The notes: generated by a model not told the origin, from the letters alone. DNA of 64,000 nucleotides from an uncultured Oscillospiraceae bacterium (GCA_900757655.1 CAAEOT010000022.1:1-64000); one strand, 5' to 3'. Counted from the first letter of the stretch, positions 1 to 8,634 are shown. Numbers and translations are program-made.

Positions 1-25
1 GGCCCCGGTACTGAGTACCGGGGCC
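1..25 (-). terminator. Hairpin after ribF, probable intrinsic terminator
   Basis: A perfect 11-bp GC-rich stem (GGCCCCGGTAC / GTACCGGGGCC) with a 3-nt loop lies 18 bases past the ribF stop. The T-tract that would complete a minus-strand terminator would lie beyond the left edge, so the assignment is partly inferred from position. Confidence 0.6.
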
Positions 26-42
26 GCGGGTCTTGTCTGTCC

Positions 43-954
43 TTATGCACGCTGGGTCTGCGCCTCGAAATAGGCACGGGTCGTGTCCGCGTCGTAGAGG
101 ATGCGGGCCTTGAGCGCATCGACGGAATCGAACTTCTGCTCCGGGCGCAGGAATTTATAAAACTCCAGCCGCACCTGCCGGTTATAGAGGTTGCCCTCAT
201 AGTCGAGGATGAAGCTCTCGACGCTCACACGCTGGCCGCCGCTGACCGTCGGCCGCACGCCGACATTCGTGACGGCATAATGCTCGCTACCGTCATCGAG
301 ATACACCTTCGCGGCATACACGCCGTGGCGCGGCACGAGCACCCCATCCGGGAACTGCATATTGATCGTGGGTGTACCCATCTTCGTGCCAAGGCGATAG
401 CCATAGTGCACTGTATCCGACAAGGTGTGCGGATGGCCGAGGAAGGCGTTGGCGCGCTCGACCTCACCGTTTTCGAGCAGCTCGCGGATGTAGGTGGAGC
501 TGACAACGCGGCCATCGAGCATGACGGCGGGAATGACATCGCAGCCAAGGCCGTGCTCGGCGCAGTAGGCGGCGAGCTTTTCCGCCGTGCCCTCGCCCCG
601 CCAGCCAAAGCAGAAGTCATGTCCAACGACGAAGGCCGCCGCGTCCATCTCATCGACGAGCGTCTGAATGAACGTCTGCCACGGCATCTGCATGACCGTG
701 CGGTCAAAGTGGATAAAGACCACGCTCTCGATGCCGAACAGGCGGCGGATGAGCTCCTCGCGGCCGTGGGCGCTGTTGATGAGCGGGACCTCCGTGCCAA
801 ACACGAGCGTGTCCGGGTGCACGTCAAAACTCATGACCGTGGGGATGGCGCCCATCTCCTCGGCGCGCGCGACCGTGCGGCGCATGAGCGCGGCGTGGCC
901 GATATGAATTCCGTCAAAAAAGCCCAGGGCTATGACACGTTTCTGGTTTTCCAT
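43..954 (-). CDS. ribF: Bifunctional riboflavin kinase / FAD synthetase RibF
   Basis: Makes FMN from riboflavin and ATP, then adenylylates FMN to FAD, in the cytoplasm. The 303-residue product has the usual two-domain length. The N-terminal nucleotidyltransferase half carries GFFDGIHIGH at residues 11-20 and SSTYIRELLENGEV near 155. The C-terminal kinase half carries GTPTINMQFPD near 190 and NVGVRPT near 230. The ATG lies 3 bases after the truB stop, so it is the last gene of the rimP-nusA-infB operon, a common place for ribF in Firmicutes. A hairpin follows it at the window edge. Confidence 0.96.
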   Translation of the reverse strand: MENQKRVIALGFFDGIHIGHAALMRRTVARAEEMGAIPTVMSFDVHPDTLVFGTEVPLINSAHGREELIRRLFGIESVVFIHFDRTVMQMPWQTFIQTLVDEMDAAAFVVGHDFCFGWRGEGTAEKLAAYCAEHGLGCDVIPAVMLDGRVVSSTYIRELLENGEVERANAFLGHPHTLSDTVHYGYRLGTKMGTPTINMQFPDGVLVPRHGVYAAKVYLDDGSEHYAVTNVGVRPTVSGGQRVSVESFILDYEGNLYNRQVRLEFYKFLRPEQKFDSVDALKARILYDADTTRAYFEAQTQRA

Positions 955-957
955 ACG

Positions 958-1827
958 TCAAGAAACCTCGAAAAAACTTTTGATCGTGACGGCCGTGCCG
1001 TCCGTGACCTGCGCCAGCAGGAGAAACTCCCCCGACGCAGCATAGATGCGGTAAGTCCCGTCCGGCGCGCTGAGCGCAAACGGATTGCCGCAGCGGGCAA
1101 GGCGCTCCGCCTTCGCGTCAACAGTGACCTGCAGCGCGTCCGGCCAGAGGCTGTCCACCGACAGGAGCAGGCGCTGCGCCGCCTCGCGCGGCAGCGCACA
1201 CAGCTCGTCCATGGTGTGCGCATCCTCCACGCGATACCCGCCGACCTCCGTCCGGCGCAGGGCGCTCATCACGCCGCCGCAGCCGAGGGCCGCGCCGATA
1301 TCGTGGCAGAGGGTGCGGATATAAGTACCCTTTGAGCAGCGGACGCGCAGGACATAGTCCCCGTCCGCCTCGCCGAGCACGGTCAGCTCCCCAATCGTGA
1401 TCGGGCGCGCCGCGCGCGCAACCTCACCGCCGCGGCGGGCAATCTCATAGAGCTTTTGACCGTCAACCTTGAGCGCCGAATACATCGGCGGCACCTGCAG
1501 AATCTCGCCGCGAAACTGCGGCAGCACCGCCTCCAGCTCCGCGCGGGTAACGCGCCGGTCGCAGCGGCTGAGCACCGTGCCGGTCGTGTCCTGCGTGTCG
1601 GTCGTGAGGCCGAGGCGCAGGCGCGCCTCATAGCACTTGCTGTGATTTTCAGAGAACGACACCGCGCGCGTCGCGCGGCCGGCGAACACGACCAGCAGGC
1701 CGGTCGCCATCGGGTCGAGCGTGCCGGAATGGCCCATGCGCCGCTCGCCGAGCACGCCACGGAGCTTGGCCACAACGTCGTGGCTCGTCCAGTCCGCGGG
1801 CTTATCGACCAGTAAGATCCCGTTCAT
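958..1827 (-). CDS. truB: tRNA pseudouridine(55) synthase TruB
   Basis: Isomerises U55 to pseudouridine in the T-loop of tRNAs. The 289-residue form starts at MNGILLVDKPADWTSHD. The catalytic Asp is D38 in the GTLDPMATGLL motif. A TruB C-terminal domain follows (roughly 220-285). The frame is open further upstream, but that part lies inside nrnA and does not look like TruB. The chosen ATG overlaps the nrnA stop as ATGA, which implies translational coupling. It sits in the translation and RNA-maturation operon between nrnA and ribF. Confidence 0.96.
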   Translation of the reverse strand: MNGILLVDKPADWTSHDVVAKLRGVLGERRMGHSGTLDPMATGLLVVFAGRATRAVSFSENHSKCYEARLRLGLTTDTQDTTGTVLSRCDRRVTRAELEAVLPQFRGEILQVPPMYSALKVDGQKLYEIARRGGEVARAARPITIGELTVLGEADGDYVLRVRCSKGTYIRTLCHDIGAALGCGGVMSALRRTEVGGYRVEDAHTMDELCALPREAAQRLLLSVDSLWPDALQVTVDAKAERLARCGNPFALSAPDGTYRIYAASGEFLLLAQVTDGTAVTIKSFFEVS

Positions 1828-2762
1828 GCGGGCCACACCTGGTCGATGGCTGCAAGGATCTTTTCCACAGCCGTCTCCGTGTCGCACGCCAGCGTGCAGC
1901 CGGAAGCCATCTTGTGGCCGCCGCCGCCATAGACCGCACAGATCGCGCACGAATCCACCTCAGGGTTCGAGCGCACGGAGATCTTGCTGCGGCCGTCGGC
2001 CAGCTCGCGGATCGTGACGCTCACGACCACGCCCTCCGCCCGACCGGGCAGACCGGCAATGTCGTCGCAGTCATCCTCCGTCGCGTGCACGCTGTCGATC
2101 AACGCGCGCGTAACGACGGCAATCGCGACCTGACCATCGCGGAAAAAGCGCATACCGGAATAGATCTGCCCCACGAGCGCCATGCGCGCGCGGGAGATCT
2201 TGCGGAAGAAATCCATACTGATCTTTCGATTATCGGCGCCGAGTTCCAGCAGCCGCGCCGCCGCGCGCAGGGTTGCCGCGTTCGTGTTCGCGTACTGGAA
2301 GCAGCCGGTGTCCGTCGTGACGGCGATGTACAGGAGGTTTGCCTCCTGCTCGGTCACGCTGCCGGTCAGCAGCTCGATCAGCTCGAGCACCGCCTCGCCG
2401 CAGGCGGACTTCTCCGCGTGCAGGAGCGTATCGCCGGCATACAGCGCGTTCGACGGGTGGTGGTCGATGCACAGATCGACCGCGCCGGAAAAGCCCTGCG
2501 GGAACAGGTTCGGTGTCGCGATGTCGACCGCGACCACGCACGCAGGCACAAAATCCGCAGGCGCAAAAAACTGCGCCACATACGGCAGATAACGCGCCGT
2601 CGTCTCCGGATTGGGGAACAGGTACGCCGTCTTGCCCATGCGGCGCAGCGCGCTGCAAAGCGCCGCACCGCTCCCGAGCGTGTCACCGTCCGGGCGCAGG
2701 TGCGACAGGATCAGAATCGCATCGCGGTCGCACAGCGCCGCGGCAAACTCCCGATCATCCAT
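1824..2762 (-). CDS. nrnA: DHH-family phosphoesterase, NrnA-type oligoribonuclease / pAp phosphatase
   Basis: Family role: degradation of 2-5 nt RNAs and dephosphorylation of 3'-phosphoadenosine 5'-phosphate. The 312-residue protein has an N-terminal DHH domain: metal-binding HLRPDGDTLGSG at residues 21-32, AVDIATPNL near 80, and the DHHPSN signature near 103. The C-terminal DHHA1 domain has GGGGHKMASGCTL near 280. It lies between rbfA (3-base gap) and truB (ATGA overlap), the usual Firmicutes order. The choice of substrate within the DHH/DHHA1 family is inferred from this context. Confidence 0.92.
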   Translation of the reverse strand: MDDREFAAALCDRDAILILSHLRPDGDTLGSGAALCSALRRMGKTAYLFPNPETTARYLPYVAQFFAPADFVPACVVAVDIATPNLFPQGFSGAVDLCIDHHPSNALYAGDTLLHAEKSACGEAVLELIELLTGSVTEQEANLLYIAVTTDTGCFQYANTNAATLRAAARLLELGADNRKISMDFFRKISRARMALVGQIYSGMRFFRDGQVAIAVVTRALIDSVHATEDDCDDIAGLPGRAEGVVVSVTIRELADGRSKISVRSNPEVDSCAICAVYGGGGHKMASGCTLACDTETAVEKILAAIDQVWPA

Positions 2763-2765
2763 ACT

Positions 2766-3128
2766 TCAAGCCTCACTTCCAGTGTCCTTGTCGTGCAGCT
2801 GCTCGATCAGGGCGCTGATGTGCGCACCCTCCTCGATCGAGTGGTCGATCTCGAACACCAGTTCCGGGGTGTAGCGCAGGTCCAGCACGGTGCCCAGCTC
2901 ATGGCGCAACCAGCCGGAGGCCGAACGCAGCCCCTTTTTGAATTCCTTCTCGTTTTCCATGCCGAGCACGGAAAGCCAGACTTTGGAATAGCGCAGGTCA
3001 CCCGTCGTCTCAACGCGGGTGACGCTGATCATCCCCTGCTGCACCCGGGGGTCTTTGACCTGGGTGAGCAGGTTTGCCAGCACGCGCTGGATATCATCAT
3101 TCGTTCTTGCCAGTTTATTGGAAGCCAT
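2766..3128 (-). CDS. rbfA: 30S ribosome-binding factor RbfA
   Basis: A KH-like cold-shock and 16S rRNA maturation factor that acts late in 30S assembly. At 120 residues it has the expected length. The family N-terminus (KLARTNDDIQRVLANLL) and the central VTRVETTGDLRYSKVWLSV strand region are clear. It starts 12 bases after the infB stop and is followed by nrnA 3 bases on. Confidence 0.95.
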   Translation of the reverse strand: MASNKLARTNDDIQRVLANLLTQVKDPRVQQGMISVTRVETTGDLRYSKVWLSVLGMENEKEFKKGLRSASGWLRHELGTVLDLRYTPELVFEIDHSIEEGAHISALIEQLHDKDTGSEA

Positions 3129-3140
3129 AGGAAACTCCTT

Positions 3141-5480
3141 TTACTGCTTGATCTCCTCCATGACAAACACTTCGATCACGTCGCCGACCTTCACGTCGTT
3201 GTACTTATCGACCTGCAGGCCGCACTCGTAGCCGGCGGCAACTTCCTTGACGTCGTCCTTGAAGCGGCGCAGAGACGCGAGGTCGCCCTCAAACACGACA
3301 ATGTTGTCGCGCACGACGCGGACCTTGCTGTTGCGCACGATCTTGCCGTCGGTGACGTAGCCGCCGCAGACGGTACCGACCTTGGAGACCTTGAAGGTCT
3401 GGCGGATCTCGACGTGGCCGATGATCTGCTCCTGGAACTTCGGAGCGAGCATGCCCTTCATGGCCGCCTCGATCTCGTTGATGCAGTCATAGATGACGCG
3501 GTACATACGGATCTCCACATTGCTGCGGGCGGCGTTGTCGCGCGCGGCCGCGTCCGGGCGGACGTTGAAGCCGACGATGATCGCGTTCGACGTGGCGGCG
3601 AGCATGACGTCGGACTCGTTGATGGCGCCGACGCCGGAGTGGATGACCTGCACGCGCACTTCCTCGTTCGAGAGCTTCTCGAGCGAGGATTTGACAGCCT
3701 CGGCGCTGCCCTGCACGTCGGCCTTGACGATGATGTTGAAGTCCTTCATCTCACCCTGCTGGATGCGGGAGAACAGGTCGTCGAGCGAGACCTTCTTGCT
3801 GCCGGCGTTGGCAGCGTCCTTCTTCTGCTGCTTGCGCTGCTCAACCAGCTCGCGCGCCATGCGCTCGTCGGCCACGGCGTTGAACGTGTCGCCCGCGCTC
3901 GGCACCTCGGACATGCCGGCGATCTCGACCGGGATAGACGGGCCGGCCTTCGTCACGCGCTGACCCTTATCGTTGGTCATCGTGCGCACACGGCCGACGG
4001 CCGTGCCGGCGATGATGATGTCGCCCTGATTGAGCGTGCCGTTCTGCACAAGCACGGTCATGATCGGGCCGCGGCCCTTATCCATGCGGGCCTCGATGAC
4101 CGTGCCGCGGGCGGCGCGGTTCGGATTGGCCTTGAGCTCCTGAATCTCGGCGAGCAGGACAAGGTTTTCGAGCAGATTGTCCACGCCCTCGCCGGTCTTA
4201 GCCGAGATCGGGCAGACAATCGTCTCGCCGCCCCACTCTTCTGGCACGAGGCCGTACTCCGTGAGCTGCTGCTTGATGCGGTCAGGGTTCGCGCCGTGGA
4301 CGTCCATCTTGTTGATGGCCACGACCAGCGGGACACCGGCAGCTTTGGCATGGTTGATCGACTCGACCGTCTGCGGCATGATGCCGTCGTCGGCCGCGAC
4401 GACGAGGATGGCAATATCCGTGACCATGGCGCCGCGGGCGCGCATGGACGTGAATGCCTCATGGCCCGGCGTGTCGAGGAAGGTGACAGGCTTGCCGTCA
4501 ACCATGACGCGGTAAGCGCCGATGTGCTGCGTGATGCCGCCGGCCTCACCGGCCGCGACGTTCGTGCGGCGGATACGGTCGAGCAGGCTGGTCTTGCCGT
4601 GGTCGACGTGGCCCATGACCACCACGACCGGGGCGCGCGGGACGAGTTCGTCCTCGCTGTCCTCGCGGTCGTCGATCAGGCGCTCTTCGACCGTCACGAT
4701 GACCTCGTGCTCGACCTTGCAGCCGAGCTCCATAGCCACGAGTGCGGCGGTATCGTAATCAATGGTATCGGACAGCGACGCCATGACGCCCATCTTCACA
4801 AGACGGCGCACAACTTCCGCGCCGGTTTTCTTCATGCGCGACGCGAGCTCGCCGACGGAGATCGTGTCCGGGATCTGCACCTTGAGCTGCTGCTTTTTCG
4901 CGATCTCGAGCTGCAGCTTCTGCATCTTGTCGCGCTCCTCCTGACGGCGCTTGGCACCGGCAGCGGGGTTTTGCGGGCGCTGACGGTTGCGGTTCTGGAT
5001 CTTCTGCTTGCCGCCGCGCTTATTCTGCGCGCGCTCGGGCACAAGATCGTCCAGGCGCTGGTCATACTTGGACAGGTTCGTCGTCGCGCCGCGGGTATCG
5101 ACGACGCGGCGCTCGGCCACCTGACGCGGCTGGTGCGGCTTGTCGTCCTTCTTCGGCTTGGGCTGCTGCTGCGGCTGGGAAGCCTGCTGCGGCTGCTTTG
5201 CGGGCGCAGCTTCGCTCTTCGGCGCATCGGTCTGCGCGGCCGGAGATGCCTGCGGCTTGGCCTTCGGCTGGTCGGGCACTTTGTAGAGCTCCTCCAGGCT
5301 GGCCGCCTGATGGTGCTGCGTGAGATACTCAAAGATGTCGTTGAGCTCGTCGTCCTCCAGCACCTGCATATGATTTTTCGGAGTGGTGGCATAATCCGTC
5401 AGGATCTGTGTGATCTCTTTCGAGGTCATGTTGAAATCCTTCGCCACCTCATGCACTCTGTATTTAATCAATCCGCTCAT
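3141..5480 (-). CDS. infB: Translation initiation factor IF-2
   Basis: The GTPase that places initiator fMet-tRNA on the 30S P site and promotes subunit joining. The 779-residue protein starts at MSGLIKYRVHEVAKDF after an AGGAGG site 8 bases upstream, and this ATG overlaps the ylxQ stop as ATGA. Layout: IF2_N module at 1-55; a low-complexity Gln/Pro/Lys linker at about 65-185; a second IF2_N module at about 200-255; G domain with G1 GHVDHGKT at 290-297, DTPGHEAF near 337 and NKMD near 390; then domains II, III and the C-terminal fMet-tRNA domain. The frame is open upstream of the chosen start but overlaps ylxQ and is not IF-2-like. Confidence 0.97.
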   Translation of the reverse strand: MSGLIKYRVHEVAKDFNMTSKEITQILTDYATTPKNHMQVLEDDELNDIFEYLTQHHQAASLEELYKVPDQPKAKPQASPAAQTDAPKSEAAPAKQPQQASQPQQQPKPKKDDKPHQPRQVAERRVVDTRGATTNLSKYDQRLDDLVPERAQNKRGGKQKIQNRNRQRPQNPAAGAKRRQEERDKMQKLQLEIAKKQQLKVQIPDTISVGELASRMKKTGAEVVRRLVKMGVMASLSDTIDYDTAALVAMELGCKVEHEVIVTVEERLIDDREDSEDELVPRAPVVVVMGHVDHGKTSLLDRIRRTNVAAGEAGGITQHIGAYRVMVDGKPVTFLDTPGHEAFTSMRARGAMVTDIAILVVAADDGIMPQTVESINHAKAAGVPLVVAINKMDVHGANPDRIKQQLTEYGLVPEEWGGETIVCPISAKTGEGVDNLLENLVLLAEIQELKANPNRAARGTVIEARMDKGRGPIMTVLVQNGTLNQGDIIIAGTAVGRVRTMTNDKGQRVTKAGPSIPVEIAGMSEVPSAGDTFNAVADERMARELVEQRKQQKKDAANAGSKKVSLDDLFSRIQQGEMKDFNIIVKADVQGSAEAVKSSLEKLSNEEVRVQVIHSGVGAINESDVMLAATSNAIIVGFNVRPDAAARDNAARSNVEIRMYRVIYDCINEIEAAMKGMLAPKFQEQIIGHVEIRQTFKVSKVGTVCGGYVTDGKIVRNSKVRVVRDNIVVFEGDLASLRRFKDDVKEVAAGYECGLQVDKYNDVKVGDVIEVFVMEEIKQ

Positions 5481-5929
5481 ACTTGTTTCCTCCTCTTGCC
5501 GTTGCGCCCGCCGCTTGTCTGCGCCGTGCCCGTGTCTGTTCTCGTCTTTGCGGCAAGCTCTGCCGCCGTGTTGCTGTATTGCTCCGGATTCGCCTGCGCC
5601 AGCGCAGACACGAAGGCCTTCGCCAGACCCGGATCGGTGACCGCCGCAATGGCGCAGCCGGTCTTGCCAAGCCGCTCGGACAGCGTCTGCTTCGTGTACG
5701 GCAGGCGCAGCAGCGGTGCCTGCGCCGTATAGGCAAAGCCCTCGGCGCGCTTGCGCGCATTGTCCGACGCATCCTGCGCCAGCAGCAGCAAACACGCCTT
5801 GCCGGCGCGTGCCGCCGCTCCGGCGTCCTGCTCGCCGAGCGCGATGCGCCCGGCCTTGCGCATGAGGCCGAGATAATTGGCTGCTTTATCCGTCGCCGAG
5901 CACCTCCAGTTCCGCTGCGAGCTGCTCAT
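5477..5929 (-). CDS. ylxQ: YlxQ, L7Ae/L30e-family ribosomal protein-like
   Basis: A kink-turn RNA-binding fold of the L7Ae family that belongs to the nusA-infB operon; its exact role is not settled. The conserved core runs from AANYLGLMRKAGRIALGEQD through the LLLLAQDASDN strand to KTGCAIAAVTDPGLA, followed by a basic tail. The start is uncertain. The only ATG that keeps the conserved N-terminus is at 5929, inside ylxR, with a poor ribosome binding site. A GGAGG site at 5907-5903 is instead well spaced (9 bases) before an in-frame ACG at 5893-5891. The next ATG, at 5863, would cut into the fold. The stop overlaps the infB start. Confidence 0.85.
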   Translation of the reverse strand: MSSSQRNWRCSATDKAANYLGLMRKAGRIALGEQDAGAAARAGKACLLLLAQDASDNARKRAEGFAYTAQAPLLRLPYTKQTLSERLGKTGCAIAAVTDPGLAKAFVSALAQANPEQYSNTAAELAAKTRTDTGTAQTSGGRNGKRRKQV

Positions 5930-6158
5930 AGATCTCTGCCGGGATGGGCACGTCGAACGCGCGCTCGAGCGCGCGGTTCTTCTGCGCCTTTTTCAGGCAC
6001 GCGGGGTTCGGGCACAGATACGCGCCGCGGCCCGCCGCCTTGCCGCGCGCATCGAGCGAGATCGCCCCGTCGGGCGCGCGCACCACCCGGATGAGCTCCG
6101 GCTTGGGCTTCTTTTCACGGCAGCCGACGCACTGCCGCTGGGGGATGGACTTGGGCAT
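5886..6158 (-). CDS. ylxR: YlxR (RnpM), DUF448 RNA-binding protein
   Basis: A small 90-residue DUF448 protein with RQCVGCREKKPKPELIRVVR near the N-terminus and GRGAYLCPNPACLKKA in the middle, the two family signatures. The family binds RNA, and the Bacillus member is reported to modulate RNase P. It sits between nusA and ylxQ as in other Firmicutes. Four cysteines in two pairs (C10/C13 and C49/C54, approximate) suggest a possible metal site. Confidence 0.93.
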   Translation of the reverse strand: MPKSIPQRQCVGCREKKPKPELIRVVRAPDGAISLDARGKAAGRGAYLCPNPACLKKAQKNRALERAFDVPIPAEIYEQLAAELEVLGDG

Positions 6159-6179
6159 GGGTGACTGCCTCCTTTCGCA

Positions 6180-7232
6180 TTATGCCTCGCTCTCGGGCTT
6201 GATATCGATCTTATAGCCGGTGAGCTTGGCGGCCAGACGGGCGTTCTGCCCTTCCTTGCCGATGGCGAGCGAGAGCTGGTTATCCGGCACGATAACGCGG
6301 CAGCTCTTGCCCTCGTCGAGCAGCGTCACTTCCAGCACCTCGGACGGCGCCAGCGCGGCCGCAATGAATTCCTCCGGCACTTCGCTGTACTTGACAATGT
6401 CGATCTTCTCGCCGCCGAGCTCATTGACGACGCTCGCGACACGGCCGCCCTTCGGGCCGACGCACGCGCCGATCGGGTCGATAACCGGATCTTCCGCCCA
6501 GACGGCCATCTTCGTGCGGCTGCCGGCCTCGCGGGCGATGGACTTGATCTCGACCGTGCCGTCAAAGATCTCCGGCACCTCGAGCTCGAACAGGCGCTTG
6601 ACCAGGCCCGGATGCGTCCGGCTGATGAGCACCTGCGGGCCGCGCGTACTGTTGCGCACTTCGACCACGTAGACCTTGATGCGGTCACCCTCATGCAGCA
6701 CCTCGCCGCGGATGCACTCCGCCGGGGCGAGCATGGCCTCGGTATAGTCCGAGTTGGAGCTGATCTTCAAAAACGCGCAGCCGGTGCGCGGGTCGATCTT
6801 ATTGACGACGCCGGTGAGGATCTCGTGCTCTTTGGAGTTGAACTCCTCGTAGATCATGCCGCGCTCCGCCTCGCGAATGCCCTGAATGATGACCTGCTTG
6901 GCAGCCTGCGCCGCGATGCGGCCGAACTGCTTGGTCTCGACCGGGACGCTGACAACGTCGCCGATCTTGGCGCGCTTGCTGATGCGGTGCGCCGCTTCCT
7001 CACTGATCTCCACATACGGATCGATCACGCGCGCGACAACCGTCTTCTTGACGACCATTTCGATCTTCTTTTTTGCCTCATCGAGAATGACCTCCACGTT
7101 GTCCTCGCAATCGGGCGTGTCCTTGCGGAACGCCGTCAGCATGGCCTGACGGATCTTCTCGTACATATATTCGCGCGGAATACCTTTTTCTTTTTCGATA
7201 TCTGCAACTGCGTCAAAAAATTCTGCGTTCAT
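6180..7232 (-). CDS. nusA: Transcription termination/antitermination factor NusA
   Basis: Binds RNA polymerase and nascent RNA, promoting pausing and intrinsic termination. The 350-residue protein has the Firmicutes layout: an N-terminal polymerase-binding domain (1-125), an S1 domain (about 135-200), KH1 with IGACVGPKGGRVASVV near 262, and KH2 with LAIGKEGQNARLAAKL near 325. The acidic repeats of the proteobacterial protein are absent. It lies 17 bases after rimP. The operon leader contains an intrinsic terminator (7745-7772), a position compatible with NusA autoregulation. Confidence 0.97.
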   Translation of the reverse strand: MNAEFFDAVADIEKEKGIPREYMYEKIRQAMLTAFRKDTPDCEDNVEVILDEAKKKIEMVVKKTVVARVIDPYVEISEEAAHRISKRAKIGDVVSVPVETKQFGRIAAQAAKQVIIQGIREAERGMIYEEFNSKEHEILTGVVNKIDPRTGCAFLKISSNSDYTEAMLAPAECIRGEVLHEGDRIKVYVVEVRNSTRGPQVLISRTHPGLVKRLFELEVPEIFDGTVEIKSIAREAGSRTKMAVWAEDPVIDPIGACVGPKGGRVASVVNELGGEKIDIVKYSEVPEEFIAAALAPSEVLEVTLLDEGKSCRVIVPDNQLSLAIGKEGQNARLAAKLTGYKIDIKPESEA

Positions 7233-7249
7233 GGTCGAATTCCCTTTCC

Positions 7250-7705
7250 TTATATGGTCAGGTGCAGGCGCACCTGTGCGATGGCGGATTTTTGAAAAAC
7301 ACGGCTGGTCTTGCCGTCGGAGACGGTCACGTCCCCGTTGTCATACTGCTCGAGCGTTCCGACGTGCACCTTGCTGCCGTCAACCGGCTGGTAGAGCCGC
7401 ACCTCGACCTGCGCGCCGAGAAAGCGCGCGAAATCGCCCGGGCGCTTGAGCTGCCGCTCCGCCCCCGCGGATGACACCTCAAAAACATAGCTGTCGGGAA
7501 TGGGGTCGGCCTCGTCGAGGATCGGATCGAGCGCACGGCTGAAATCCTCGCAGTCCTGGATCGACACGCCGTCCGGCTTGTCGATATACACACGCAGGTA
7601 GCGGCTGCCCGCTTCCTTGACGTACTCCACGTCCCAGATCTCGCACCCCTGCTGCGCGGCCACAGGCTCGGCCAGCGCCAGGACGGCGTCTGTCAATTTA
7701 CTCAT
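7250..7705 (-). CDS. rimP: Ribosome maturation factor RimP
   Basis: Needed for 30S subunit maturation. At 151 residues it has the usual length. The family pattern includes GCEIWDVEYVKEAGSRYLRV near 20-39, the SIQDCEDFSRALDPILDE segment, and PDSYVFEVSSAGAERQLKRP in the middle, with an Sm-like C-terminal domain. It is the first gene of the operon; its ATG is about 90 bases downstream of the predicted transcription start. Confidence 0.95.
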   Translation of the reverse strand: MSKLTDAVLALAEPVAAQQGCEIWDVEYVKEAGSRYLRVYIDKPDGVSIQDCEDFSRALDPILDEADPIPDSYVFEVSSAGAERQLKRPGDFARFLGAQVEVRLYQPVDGSKVHVGTLEQYDNGDVTVSDGKTSRVFQKSAIAQVRLHLTI

Positions 7706-7744
7706 AGATCACCATTCCATTTTCTGACACTTCGAAAGACCTCA

Positions 7745-7772
7745 AGAAAAAGAGTGGGCGGGTGCCCACTCT
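7745..7772 (-). terminator. Intrinsic terminator inside the rimP-nusA leader (candidate attenuator)
   Basis: On the minus strand a 9-bp stem (AGAGTGGGC / GCCCACTCT, 4-nt loop) runs straight into TTTTTCTT. It lies downstream of the strong promoter at 7802-7830 and 40 bases upstream of the rimP ATG, so transcripts of the operon must pass it. It may also catch readthrough from the upstream carboxypeptidase gene. Confidence 0.75.
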
Positions 7773-7801
7773 GTCAAATCCTGCTTCCTTCGTACGGCAA
7801 T

Positions 7802-7830
7802 ATCATACCATCCCGCGCCAGACAATGCAA
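7802..7830 (-). promoter_or_regulatory. SigA-type promoter of the rimP-nusA-infB-ribF operon
   Basis: TTGCAT (7830-7825), a 17-bp spacer and TATGAT (7807-7802) on the minus strand. The expected start is near 7795, giving a leader of about 90 nt that includes the terminator hairpin. Confidence 0.75.
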
Positions 7831-7854
7831 GCCTTTTTTTGCGCTGGCGAACAC

Positions 7855-8616
7855 TTACTGGTACAGCGCCACGAATTCCTCCAGGCAGAGGTTGTGCTCG
7901 GTCATGAACCGCGCCGCCGCATCGCCGACATAGCGCACGTGCCACGGCTCGTTGCGCCCGGTGATGCTGACCTTGTCCGACGGGTAGCGGATGACGAAGC
8001 CATAGTCCGCGCAGTGATCGGCCAGCCAGCTCAGAAAGCGCGCGTTGACCGTGTCCACACTCAGCGAGGAATAGTACTGATCGACGATGTCCGCGCCGAG
8101 GCCGGTCTGATGGTCGCTCGTGCCGGGGGGCGCGGCGACGCGCGCGGCAGCGGTCTCCGCCTCGTCGCGGGTATCGCCCTTGCGCATGTTTTCGCTGACC
8201 TGATCCTCGTACTGCTGCTTCTGCGTGAGGTATGGGCGGTAGGCACAGTAGATATACGGGCTCCAGCCGGCGTCCTTTGCCGCTTTGAGCAGCGCGTTGA
8301 GCGCATCGACGGCGCGGGAATCGAACGTGGACTGCGAACCGCTGATCTTGCTCACATCCGGGACATAGTCGCTGATATTATGCGCCTGGCTCGCGATGAG
8401 ATACTCCCAGGAGGAAATATCCACATCCGGCAGGTCGTCGTACTTTTTCACATCGGGCTTCGCCGTCGTCTGGATGTCCGGCGGGAGGATGAGATCCGTC
8501 GGCGCAGCGGGCGCGGCGTTGCTGCGCGCCTCATTGACGCGCGAGAGGATGAGCATGGCGCACACGACGACCAGAACCGTCAGCGCCACTGACAGCCAGA
8601 GACGTTTGTTCTTCAT
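7855..8616 (-). CDS. Membrane-anchored D-alanyl-D-alanine carboxypeptidase, peptidase M15B (VanY/DacY type)
   Basis: Trims the terminal D-Ala from peptidoglycan stem peptides outside the membrane. The 253-residue protein has an N-terminal signal anchor (about residues 5-24) after a short basic stretch. The zinc motif SDHQTGLGADIVD (SxHxxGxAxD type) lies near 165 and the second metal ligand in EPWHVRYVG near 225. There are no linked VanS/VanR genes, so this looks like a housekeeping wall enzyme and not a resistance cassette. A GGGAGG site precedes the ATG. Confidence 0.9.
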   Translation of the reverse strand: MKNKRLWLSVALTVLVVVCAMLILSRVNEARSNAAPAAPTDLILPPDIQTTAKPDVKKYDDLPDVDISSWEYLIASQAHNISDYVPDVSKISGSQSTFDSRAVDALNALLKAAKDAGWSPYIYCAYRPYLTQKQQYEDQVSENMRKGDTRDEAETAAARVAAPPGTSDHQTGLGADIVDQYYSSLSVDTVNARFLSWLADHCADYGFVIRYPSDKVSITGRNEPWHVRYVGDAAARFMTEHNLCLEEFVALYQ

Positions 8617-8634
8617 GCAGATCCCTCCCGGATG

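Noticed and set aside
1914..5732. A plus-strand open frame of 1272 codons opposite nrnA, rbfA and infB
   Set aside because: It is rich in Arg, His, Ala and Asp with no domain signal, and arises from the codon bias of GC-rich genes on the other strand.
7855..8616. M15 carboxypeptidase as part of a vancomycin-resistance operon
   Set aside because: No vanS, vanR, vanH, ligase or vanX gene is nearby; the gene stands alone.
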